Positions 49,501-58,692 of a stretch of DNA of 64,000 nt are shown in pieces. Origin of the DNA: Diadema setosum (Eukaryota; Echinodermata; Echinoidea; Diadematoida; Diadematidae); assembly GCF_964275005.1 (NCBI RefSeq), contig NC_092685.1:12506913-12570912 (forward strand), in the 5' to 3' direction. The first letter of the stretch is position 1; each line of letters begins with the position of its first letter. The position numbers and the translations under genes were made by a program. The notes under the pieces were generated by a model that searched no databases, was not told the origin of the DNA, and saw nothing but the letters and a program-made list of their open reading frames with translations.

Positions 49501-51004
49501 CTGTTTTGGCTTGATTCTATTTCACCTTTTTTCTTCTGTACCTACTCCTTTACTTATTTATTTGTTGTTGTTGTTTTTTTCATACCACTATGAATAGGTT
49601 AGTACTGTACGAGCTGAAAATTTCGCGGTGGTTTTATTTTCGCAAATTTCGCGAATCGCCTTCGAACCGCGAAAATAACAACGCGCGATTTACTCAGTTA
49701 GACCCTTGTAACCGCGAAATAAACAACACGCGAAAATGTCCTCCAAGTAGCAATTCGCGAAAATATCTGTACGCGAAGATTTCAGCTCGTACATTATAGT
49801 GTGACTGCATACGGCTGAAACTTCGAGAAGTTTTTGACATTATAATAGATCCATTCATATTGTTTATGCGCATTGTGCATTCTTTTGTATGCTGTTGCAC
49901 GTTTACAGTTTTTCCTGTGAAAAAAAAAATGGAAGTATGGGTAGTTTTGTATCACTGAAACTCCACATAGTTTTATTTGTAGTGTGACCGCCAGCTCAAA
50001 CTTCTGGAAGATAACAGGAAGCAAACTATGCTTTGTTTCATGTAGTGTGGCAGCAGCTAAAGTGTGTAATTCATGTTCTATCATGCAATTTGATTCCATT
50101 ACCAACAGGATGGAATGGGGCTATCATGATAAAGAACCTATCTACTAAGGTTAGGAAGCTTCTTCATAGGATCAAGATTTAATTCGTGGAATTCTTTGCC
50201 CTTTAACTGCTTATAAGATGAGTGATATAGGAAGGAATGTGTTAGCTGTGTATGTTTGTGATGGATGTTACATGTAGGTACTAGCACAAAAAATTTGTCA
50301 TCTTTGTTATCTGTAGAGGCAAGCTAAAAAAACAAACAAAAAAAAGACAGCTTTTAGCATGGTTACAGTGACTTGAGTGTGTCAAGTATAAAGTTAAGTC
50401 ATGACACTAAACATGTCCGACTTGGTCCTACTAAAAGGGAATATTCATTTGTTTGGAAGATGTAGAATGTTGGACCATTCATTGGTGACCTTTTTGATAT
50501 CTAGCCTTTTTGTCTTCTTGTTGGACTCGGTTCACTTCAGAAAGAGATTGCAAAATAAGAGAAGCAAATGTGGAGATTATCAATCTTTTGTATATGCTTT
50601 CATTATCACTCAAATTCACTCCATGCATACCAAGGCAATTGGTCTGTGAATGCATGGATCTCCAAGTTTTGTAGCTCTCATTGGGTGTAAATCCCACATG
50701 TACGTGATTTGTAGATACCCAAGTGAGAAGAGAATGTTCTTTTCTTTCCCCCCACAAAGCCCTGATTAACCGGGAGTGGAAGCCGCTGGTCCCACCCTAC
50801 GACTACCTCAAACTCATGGAGGAAGAAGAGCAGGTGATACGCCATGGTCGTCGGGGCTTGAGGCAGGAGGAGGGCCCGACGCCTCTGGCCCGGGAGGATG
50901 CGGACGACAGAGAGGAGTCTGGTATTGGAGACGGCCCCGAAGATACCATGGCTGATGTGCCTCCCTCAAAACAAGACCACTCCCATCAACACGAGGAACT
51001 ATAA
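31206..51004 (+). CDS. TXNDC16: Thioredoxin domain-containing protein 16 (ERp90-like)
   Basis: Eighteen exons join in phase into 884 residues: 31206-31356, 33685-33767, 36739-36812, 37591-37665, 38337-38458, 39293-39389, 40318-40474, 41249-41409, 42312-42393, 43415-43571, 44356-44511, 45171-45414, 45808-45947, 46323-46407, 47115-47373, 48396-48559, 49287-49489, 50760-51004. All borders are GT-AG. Blocks match human TXNDC16 along its length (825 residues): VDCLVDPVTEYC, AFLQSFESAS, VECSSWPDVCDKSNVTVYP, SYIL, WKPLVPPYDYLKLM. The start chosen puts the signal peptide (CLLLLMLTCPLTLS) first; an in-frame ATG at 30912 lies upstream. TXNDC16/ERp90 is a soluble ER-lumen protein of several thioredoxin-like folds. 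No CxxC is found anywhere, so oxidoreductase activity is doubtful. Residues about 820-880 are an acidic, charged tail ending HEEL, a likely KDEL-receptor signal. Exon 15 has a tandem CAG-TAG acceptor. Confidence 0.95.
31484..31572. mobile_element. 89-bp near-perfect palindromic MITE with 9-bp target duplication
   Basis: TTGACCGACAAGTATGT through to its complement forms an almost uninterrupted stem centred on ATTTATAAAT. It is flanked by identical TGTAGGCTG at 31475-31483 and 31573-31581. A 9-bp duplication is typical of Mutator-like (MULE) insertion. It sits 127 bp inside TXNDC16 intron 1. Confidence 0.9.
31800..33570. repeat. Mosaic of dispersed short repeats, TXNDC16 intron 1
   Basis: The motif GCCCGACCAGACG occurs near 31855, 32732 and 33141. 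ACAGCGACTGGGCTGTGTAT occurs near 31875 and 33543, with another copy at 58457. TACACTGAAAT recurs near 31900 and 32632. A GC-rich hairpin lies at 31921-31950. I could not define element ends; this looks like broken copies of one or two non-autonomous elements. Confidence 0.5.
34238..34322. mobile_element. 85-bp piggyBac-like MITE, copy 1
   Basis: Ends CCCATTGAGGACG and CGTCCTCAACGGG. The right flank is TTAA (34323-34326) and the left is TTGA, a one-base decay of TTAA. It contains an inner palindrome CCCGAGTACACTCGGG. A sister copy lies at 63463-63547. It is in TXNDC16 intron 2. Confidence 0.82.
34782..34917. mobile_element. Hairpin element, TXNDC16 intron 2
   Basis: ATTGTCTGAAGTCGTCTCAT with CCAGAG...CTCTGCTGG is mirrored by CCAGCAGAGAG...CTCTGG with ATGAGAGGACTTCAGACAA. 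Arms are about 55 bp with a short loop. Non-coding. Confidence 0.75.
35281..35485. mobile_element. TACTGTAAAAGTGGATAT-family MITE, copy 2
   Basis: TATTGTAAAAGTGGATATTT at the left and TTTCCACTTTCACAGTA at the right, with the family's ATGAATTTCACATG and AATTCTGCGGAATCA in between. In TXNDC16 intron 2. Confidence 0.8.
38634..39023 (+). mobile_element. Helentron-like element, family 2, copy 1
   Basis: The left end ATTACCTCCGCCAAAG pairs with GGAGGAGGT just inside and with CTTGGCGTAGGT near 38987-38998. The right end is an imperfect hairpin (GTGCTCTCTGCGTGC) then TTTTCTAG and T. The plan is the same as family 1 at 3468, but the body is different. In TXNDC16 intron 5. Confidence 0.72.
40721..40796. 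repeat. Compound (GAAT)n(GATC)n(AATC)n microsatellite
   Basis: Three tetranucleotides follow each other without a gap: about 6 GAAT, 8 GATC, then 5 AATC units. In TXNDC16 intron 7. Confidence 0.95.
42550..42916. mobile_element. Foldback element with ~165-bp arms, TXNDC16 intron 9
   Basis: The left arm starts TTTAAAGGGGATGGCTAGTA and the right arm ends with the complement at 42916. Arms agree over about 165 bp with few differences around a loop of about 25 bp. Both strands therefore encode nearly the same meaningless open frame. A central TTAA at each end would fit piggyBac-type target duplication. Confidence 0.88.
48778..49214 (-). mobile_element. Helentron-like element, family 2, copy 2
   Basis: An inverted copy. 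Read on the minus strand it starts ATTACCTCCACAAAGGAGG, carries AGGCAGAGGTCTG as the subterminal repeat, and ends with hairpin GCACTC-TCT-GAGTGC, TTTT, CTAG and T. It lies in TXNDC16 intron 16. Confidence 0.75.
49603..49796. mobile_element. TACTGTACGAGCTG MITE, copy 1
   Basis: TACTGTACGAGCTGAAAATT at the left against TTTCAGCTCGTAC at the right. It is densely packed with TTTCGCG/CGCGAAA in both senses. Sister copy at 58076-58274. In TXNDC16 intron 17. Confidence 0.85.
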
Positions 51005-51023
51005 GCAGAAGCGGGTTTTGATC

Positions 51024-51441
51024 GTTACCGCCATCAGGGAAGGAAGAGGTTAAGTGATCATTGGCGTTGGTTTGTCTGTTTGCAAAATTGCGCAAAATTG
51101 TTGTGAATGGATTTAAATGAAACTTGCAGGAAAAGTTGGTAATGACACAAGGAACAGATGATTCAATTTTGGTAGTGATGTAGGAATTTTTATGGATTCT
51201 TGAAGGATTTTTATTGTTTTTCAGATAGGGTCAGTGAACTTGGGAGTTGAAGCTGCGGATATTTGAGGTTTCATGCGCGCTCTGAAGCGTGTGCTCTGCT
51301 CAGGTGAGGCACATAGCTGGAAGCTGATACGTAAACAAAAGGCTTCGATCTCTGTAGGATATTGGGCGATTTTCAGCATGTGTGTATGATAATGGGTGGA
51401 GCTGCTTGGCAGAGGTCTGCACTCTACGAGTGTTTTTCTAG
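51024..51441 (+). mobile_element. Helentron-like element, family 2, copy 3
   Basis: Begins about 20 bp after the TXNDC16 stop codon. It has a degenerate left end (TTACCGCCATCAGGGAAGGA), GGTTAAGTGATCATTGGCG as in copy 1, TTGGCAGAGGTCTG subterminally, and hairpin GCACTC-TAC-GAGTGT, TTTT, CTAG and T at the end. It probably forms part of the TXNDC16 3' UTR. Confidence 0.72.
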
Positions 51442-51702
51442 TTTGTTTGCTTGATTTGTTTGTTTGTTTGTTTGTTTTTGCATCAACATGGAGAAATCCT
51501 GAATTCTATAATAATGGAGCAAAAGAATCTGCACACAGGGTATTACCTCTTAGACAGACTAATGAATCTCTTGTTAATTTCAGCAGCAAAACATTCTTTT
51601 GCCAGGCTAATGTGAGAAAGATGATGCTTTTTTTGGTCAGAATGTGCTCTATTTTCCGTCACTGCACACCACCACTTACTCTCATTGTATTTCCCATGAT
51701 TT

Positions 51703-54700
51703 TGTAACAAATTTGCCTCTTTGTTATTACTGAGTATTTTCACCAACTCAATCGGGATACTCGCCAAAGTATATGGCTGGCAGGCACCTCAGCTCATCGC
51801 TCACTCATTCATGGTCACCTCACAGTCACACCCTCGCTCATCAGAGCAACCACCAACAGTGAGCACCCACTACATGCACCTATTATGTAGGCCAAGACAT
51901 CACAAAATGAGTCAACAGTCAGGGTACGTACCGTTCCGATGTGTTTAATCAAAGGAGGATCACTCCAATACAGCTGCAGTGTATGTCGATTCAAGTACAG
52001 TGTTGCAAGAGAGAAGTACAGTAGACAGTATTGCAGCCAAAACAGCACCGTGGCAGGATCAGGGAGGTGAGACAACTCACCTCCCTGCACCTCCCTGGCA
52101 GGATTCAGTCTTCACCCCACTGCAATCCTCGGGCAAACTCATCAACAACTGACTAGATAAGTACACATCACTAAACTTTATACTGACCTGACACTGGGTC
52201 AGGCACACACACACTCATGACCCGTGTACTTTAACACATGACCTATGCCTACAGTACAGTACACACTCCAGTGCACACTCCAGTGCACAACCCTGGACTG
52301 ATCCATTACAGTGAGAGGGGTGCTCTAGGCAATTTTGTGACACAACCCTCTACCAAGATTGAAACGTCCCAGTTTCAAATTATCTGAAAACGCCACAAAA
52401 TTCACAGAACTTTTTTTTTTTTTTCAAAGAAAACAAAACGAAAACTATTTACAAACTCTGAGGTACGACTGACCAACACACGTATGGCAATTAAGGCATC
52501 AAGTATAACATACAAAAATATACCTTCTCACGTAGCATATACAGTAGCGTATCGAAAATATTTCTTATCACACACTAATGTTTGGCATTAGTTGTTTAGC
52601 ACTGAAAAAAAAAGTATCACAACTTTAGAAAACGTATGTCACTTCCATACTTTGCATTTTGAAACACCCTGTATCTCTTGGCACAAATAGTAGGAATGTG
52701 AATACAAGCATAAAACTTCATAAAAGTCACGTTTACACCTGAGGAACTTGCAGCAATTAAACTCCAGATGTTATCATACATGTAATACAAAACAAAATCA
52801 TGTCTCGTTCATGGTAACATCGCATAACTGTCAAATCGTTCTGGTAGAGAAAAACAACAGATAAAGTGAGCAGAAATAGTTGAAGAGAGGGGGAAATGTG
52901 AGGCAGAACCTATACGGATAGTCAAAAAGGAAAAAGCAAAAGTATCAGGCCATAGAGAAGTAAAGTAGAGAATGGAAAGTTAAGACATCTTCTAGTAATC
53001 ACTAGAAAACAAGATGTTTACTCGTTATGTACACAAATCTTTCCGAAGTCCAACAACAACGAACTACAAAGTACAGCTGTACCATAAAATCAAGTACACT
53101 TTCAGAAAGCGCTGACAAGATTCTCCAACAATGTTATCAACAAACAGACTTAAACATAATAAACATACACCTGGCATGTAAAAAGCTAAGTTTAAATCCG
53201 GTTCTGTTTGTTCCTCCCAAAAACATACAAGTAACATATAAAATACTTCTTAAGCACCTGTTACCTGTCAGCTACACTTCTCCTTTGGCAAACCTGCTTT
53301 GGCATAAGCTTTGTACACAACCCAACAGCCAAAAAGTGTACCTTTATGTGTACAATAATACATGAACACATAGTTAGTAGAGAATGAAACTCTGTATAAT
53401 AATACATGTATACTTTAGCGTGAACACAAAAATACTAAGGCAGTTATCATTTCCATTCGATCTGTGTGCTTCGTAGATGTAAACACAAATTTATATGATC
53501 GGCAAACTATTTCTTTGTTACTGCAAAGAGAACTCATACAAACCAAACTTTTTGTGAAGTATTCTTTTACCATGTGTCAACACAAGGCATAACAACAGCA
53601 TTACTTAACAAAACAGAAATGTTTTTGAATACTGGTGTACCATATTTACAATACTTACAACATATCAACCTTATCAATGCATATAACCAGTAACAGAAAA
53701 GATACAGAGAGGGAGAGAGGAAGAGATGGGGAGAGAGAGAGCAAGCAAGAGAGAGAGAAGAGGAGAATAGGTAAGGTTAGAAACAGGTTCAGAAAAGAAA
53801 TAAACGGTCATAAAACATAGATACATGCATACATACGAACAAAACCATGTATTAACCATTACTTTTTCGACAAAGCGTGATTACACTCCACACTGTTATC
53901 CCAGTCCTTAGGGACCTTTACAGTGTAAGTTATTGTGGAATCGAACTGTCGGATGATGCGTCCGTCGTAATAGTACCGGATGGTCTTCTTCTCAACCGCA
54001 CTGGCCAGAAGGGTGGTAGGCGCAATCGGGGTGGGGGGTGTATCTTCCTCATCTGTGTCGCTGCCGCTAGCCGACTGGTTATTCAAGCTTTGTAGTAGGA
54101 AAGCCAAAGTCTTTCCGCTGGGGCGAGATGTGGGCGTAGTCGTCTGCGACATTTTCTTCATCGTCTAGTGATGAAGTTGTCGGGTCAATAGGCATCCTCA
54201 TCTGTCTCCCGAGCATCATCCATCTGAAGTCTTCATCTGCTAGTTGGGCGTCTCGTATGTCTGACAGTGTCAAGGCAGGTTGTGAAGTAATACCTCTGAC
54301 GTTTCCATCTATGTCATCTTTTGGAGAGGTGACTTGGGACGTAGTCAGGACTTCAGTATCTACCTCTTCTACCTTTCTTCCACACTGTTTACACTGCATG
54401 CGTGATAGCCCATCTGCATTTGCATGTTTGCGACCTGGTCATGCTGGCTCAGATCATGTTCTTGATCTCCTCTGTCATGACCATGTAGCAGATGTGCCTT
54501 GCCCTCTTGCCCGGTGGAAATCTGTTTGGCTTGATGGGAAGAATGAGGCTTTGGATTAATCATCACTCTTGGCCTTCTTGCTGAAAGTAGAAGAGACATA
54601 ATTATCTGCAGACAACTGTGACTTAACTTGGTCCCTTGATCAGAATGTAGCTTGTGAGATATACCCCAAAGGTACCAATTCCTTCTTTGGGGGAGACTTG

Positions 54701-57700
54701 CTTCGCTCACCCAACTCACACCTTCCGATACTTGTACGCACTTCATCAGCTGTAATTCCTGGCTAGTAAAACCTAGCCTATATACTCAGCTAACATCTTT
54801 TTCAGCCCATATTGTTATTCATCCCTTGGACCAGCATGCACCTCGGCTACACGTAGGCATTGTTCTGGAGTTTCAATGGCAATACAACATGCCTCCACAG
54901 AGATTTCCTTTACTCTGCCTCCCAATGTCTACTCATGCAATACGCCCTTATGCACTTCCAGCTGTTCCCGCCGGGACCAATTTGTCTTGGCTGACATCAA
55001 CATGTGCGAAATTCCTGACCATTCTGGTCACATCTGATTGTCTTCCTTGGCTTCTACAAGCCACCCCTCCATGTCATCTTCTACCTGAACATCTCTTTAG
55101 CACTTGTATCCGGCCACCACAGAGAAAATTTGGCTGCTATACCCCTGACCATCTGCCTCCTCACCTTTACTCGGTGATATAAGACTGTCAGTATCTCTAG
55201 TATGCTTTACCATTTACTCTTGGCCGCTCTGTCTCTGGTGTTAACTGGATAGCCCATCCAAATTGCCATGTTCTTCCCAGGTCAAAATTGCATTCTAATG
55301 TTATACTCAGCTATGTTGCATTTATTTCAGGATTCTTGTCGTTTTCTTGTAAGGTCTTTCCTCAAATCTTCCATAATAAAGAAGTGATTACTCGGCAGTC
55401 TTACCAACTCACTGTATGAGTCATGCTGCACACGAAGGGTGTCATATACTACATGCTGGCTCTCGGTGCCCTTCCTTGAAGACTTGCTGTCAGAAATGTT
55501 GCTGCTTGGAAGTCATTCCAAGCCTTAAGTGCGGCTTGTATTCGTTCCACGATGACTCACCATTATATCTATCTGGTACTAGTAATGGTCTCTGATGCAC
55601 TCCTGGGTATGTTGTGTGGGGTAGAGGTACGCCGACATCACTGACATGGTATCCATGTGCTTGCCCATAACCCACTGGAGATGACTGGTTGCTCTGTCTC
55701 TGCATTGGGGTGTGTTCTGCTGTATTGTTAGCTTGCATGTTCCTGTTTCCTGGAATCAGGGGCCCTGCATTCACTGTGCTTGCCACTATCGGTGTCGACA
55801 TGCCAAATGTCATGCTCGGCCTTGGGTGTGTTGCAAAATTTGGTCCCTGATTTATTGGTGTCTGGGTTGGTGGTTCCATCGACATGTAGCCTGTCTCATT
55901 CACCTGTTTACGCTGAGGCAACTTGAATCTAATTTCAGAATCGACTTCACGAAATTTCTGTGGAAATTCCTTTGCTCGAGTTGGAGTTTCTCTTGTGCCG
56001 AGATTTGCCTGAGAGTTACTAGCATCCTCCTGTCGTTCCATTCTTGGATCTTCTACTTGAGCCATTTCCCACTCGAGTAGTTCCTTGTCCATCCTAGAAC
56101 GGCTAAGTGCCTCTCTCAGTTTCGCATTCTCTCTCTCTCTACCTCCAGTACCCTTTCTTCAGGACTTTCCATTTTCGTTGTTTGCAGAATCAGTCCCTAT
56201 TTCAACCCAAAACCAGCAGATCGTCAGAATTTTGAAATAATTCGTCAGAAACTATTACATGCGGAAACAGCCATAAATCATGATCAAATGCATCAATGTC
56301 TGAGCTTATCACAGTTCTCTGAATTTGTTATGGTCTTATTTCCAGACTCAACACAAACAACACTTTCTCATGTGTTCATCCTCATTGAGCCAATTTTTTT
56401 TTTTTATCTATCTGTGTATCAGTAAACTGATCTGATATCTCTGCAGATATAACCCAATACAGGCTACCATTCCCTTTAAATTACTGAGTACCACCTGAAG
56501 TACTACAACATATTCAGTGCATGCTCACGACTCACATAGGCCTACGAGCGTGGTGCACTCACAAACGAACTTGCAAGCAAGTCCAACTCACGAGCAGGTT
56601 ATACTCACGAGCACACTATTAACTCATAACTCATGAGCAACACTAACTCATGAGCAACACTATTACTAATTACTCATGAGCAACACTAACTCACCGACAC
56701 GAGCATATATACATACTATGCTTTACGTGTACTTGTCAGGTACATGCTTACGGGTCACGCTTGCTTGTGAATTTTGTATAGCATTCAGTGTCTGAGCTAT
56801 TTCTGGGTGCATCAGTTCTGAGCACCTGCTTTTCACTGTACCGTAGTGCAACTCATTGTTATACAGCCTGTATCACATCATGACATGCATTGATTGAAGG
56901 CTTTCAATTACGTTTCAACTTCACTTCTGAGCAACTAGTTCTAGTGCTTCATATCTGAGTTGAAAATTATGTTTCAACATCACCTCTGAGCAACTATTGC
57001 TTCATATCTGAGTTGAAATATACCCGCTCTTATTGCGAGGATAGACTCATGAGTGAGAGCGACTCAAATGCCGGCCAGATCCCACCGCTGCCACCATTTG
57101 TAACAAGTTTGCCTCTTTGTTATTACTGAGTATTTTCACCAACTCAATCGGGATACTCGCCAAAGTATATGGCTGGCAGGCACCTCAGCTCATCGCTCAC
57201 TCATTCATGGTCACCTCACAGTCACGCCCTCGCTCATCAGAGCAACCACCAACAATGAGCACCCACTACATGCACTTATTATGTAGGCCAAGACATCACA
57301 AAATGAGTCAACAGTCAGGGTACATACCGTTCCGATGTGTTTAATCAAAGGAGGATCACTCCAATACAGCTGCAGTGTATGTCGATTCAAGTACAGTGTT
57401 GCAAGAGAGAAGTACAGTAGACAGTATTGCAGCCAAAACAGCACCGTGGCAGGATCAGGGAGGTGAGACAACTCACCTCCCTGCACCTCCCTGGCAGGAT
57501 TCAGTCTTCACCCCACTGCAATCCCCGGGCTAGCCTTTAAACAAGGCGACTCGCTCTGCGTGCCCCCGTATGGTGCCGTGTGTATTTTCTGCGTACACAT
57601 CCCTGAACGAGTGGATAAAGGCGGCTCGCTCCACTCGCCGGCCAACAGGTTTGTGGGGTAAACGCGCTGTACGGGGGCACGCAGAGCGAGTCGCCTTGTT

Positions 57701-57938
57701 TAAAGGCTATCCCCGGGCAAACTCATCAACAACTGGCTAGATAAGTACGTACACATCACTAAACTTTATACAGCTGTACTGACCTGACACTGGGTCAGGC
57801 ACACACACACTCATGACCCGTGTACTTTAACACATGACCTATGCCTACAGTACAGTACACACTCCAGTGCACACTCCAGTGCACAACCCTGGACTGATCC
57901 ATTACAGTGAGAGGGGTGCTCTAGGCAATTTTGTGACA
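51703..57938 (-). mobile_element. Gypsy-like LTR retrotransposon, broken fossil
   Basis: Two LTRs, 51703-52342 and 57099-57938, flank about 4.8 kb. Both begin TGTAACAA and end TGTGACA on the + strand. The element is read on the minus strand: a gag-like reading region at 55490-56092, then fragments that resemble Gypsy (Metaviridae-like) integrase around 54080-54750. TGGTGGCAGCGGTGGG just inside the 57099 LTR would be the primer-binding site. The right LTR carries a nested MITE (57531-57709). Much of pol is missing and there are several breaks, so it is not functional. Apart from the insertion, the LTRs differ by about one to two percent by eye, so it is rather young. No clear target duplication was seen. 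Confidence 0.85.
57531..57709. mobile_element. MULE-like MITE nested in an LTR
   Basis: TIRs of about 39 bp begin TAGCCTTTAAACAAGGCGAC and end in the complement. They are flanked by identical 9-bp TCCCCGGGC at 57522-57530 and 57710-57718. The other LTR (near 52126) keeps the single, empty target, which confirms the insertion and its order. Non-coding. Confidence 0.92.
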
Positions 57939-58075
57939 ATATGTTAATATGATATGATGCATACATGTAGTTATACACATTTTTTTTTTTCATGAGTAAT
58001 GAATGTGTTTAGTGTTTTGTACATGCCACTGCCTTACAAAAACCTATTTTTCTGCTATCAACTGCCACACTATAA

Positions 58076-58274
58076 TACAGTACGAGCTGAAATTTTCGCG
58101 GTGGTTTTATTTTCGCGAATTTCGCGAATCGCCTTTGAATCGCGAAAATAACAACGCGCAAATAATTAAGTTCAGTTAGACCCTCGCAACCGCGAAATTA
58201 ACAACACGCGAAAATGTCCTCGAAGGACCAATTCGCGAAAATATCTGTACGCAAAAATTTCAGCTCGTACAGTA
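58076..58274. mobile_element. TACTGTACGAGCTG MITE, copy 2
   Basis: The same family as 49603-49796: TACAGTACGAGCTGAAATTT at the left, TTTCAGCTCGTACAGTA at the right, with about five TTTCGCG motifs. The two copies are very similar. Confidence 0.87.
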
Positions 58275-58298
58275 GTCAACATATTTCAACCGAGTTGA

Positions 58299-58692
58299 TA
58301 CTGTATACGCTATAATTTTCGCGTACATAAATTTTCGCGAATTGCCGATGTCACACATTTTCGCGAGTGGTTAAATTCGCGATTGGGGGACCAGAGAAAA
58401 TATGAAGTGACAAAGAAAGTGTGAATTTTCAACTTACTAGCAACGAATGCTACCACAGCGACTGGGCTGTGTATACTAGAGATTCTAGTAGTTAGACGTG
58501 GACATGCTCTTTGTACGTAAACAAGCTTAGCCAGTATGGTCTGTTCGGTAAGCCGTAAAATGATCGTATCGGCAAGGCAAGGGATTCATTTTGAAAGGTA
58601 ATATTTTCGCGTGTTGTTAATTTCGCGAATAGCTCCCGACTCGCGAAATTCGCGAAAATAAAACCCACGCGAAATATATAGCGTATACAGTA
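58299..58692. mobile_element. TACTGTATACGCTATA MITE
   Basis: TACTGTATACGCTATAATTT at the left and TATAGCGTATACAGTA at the right, with inner TTTCGCG blocks near both ends. The middle contains CAGCGACTGGGCTGTGTATA (near 58457), the dispersed motif also seen in TXNDC16 intron 1, which suggests nested insertion or shared ancestry. Confidence 0.82.

Noticed and set aside
53027-53365. 112-codon plus-strand frame inside the LTR element
   Set aside because: Antisense to the element's coding direction and without recognisable features.
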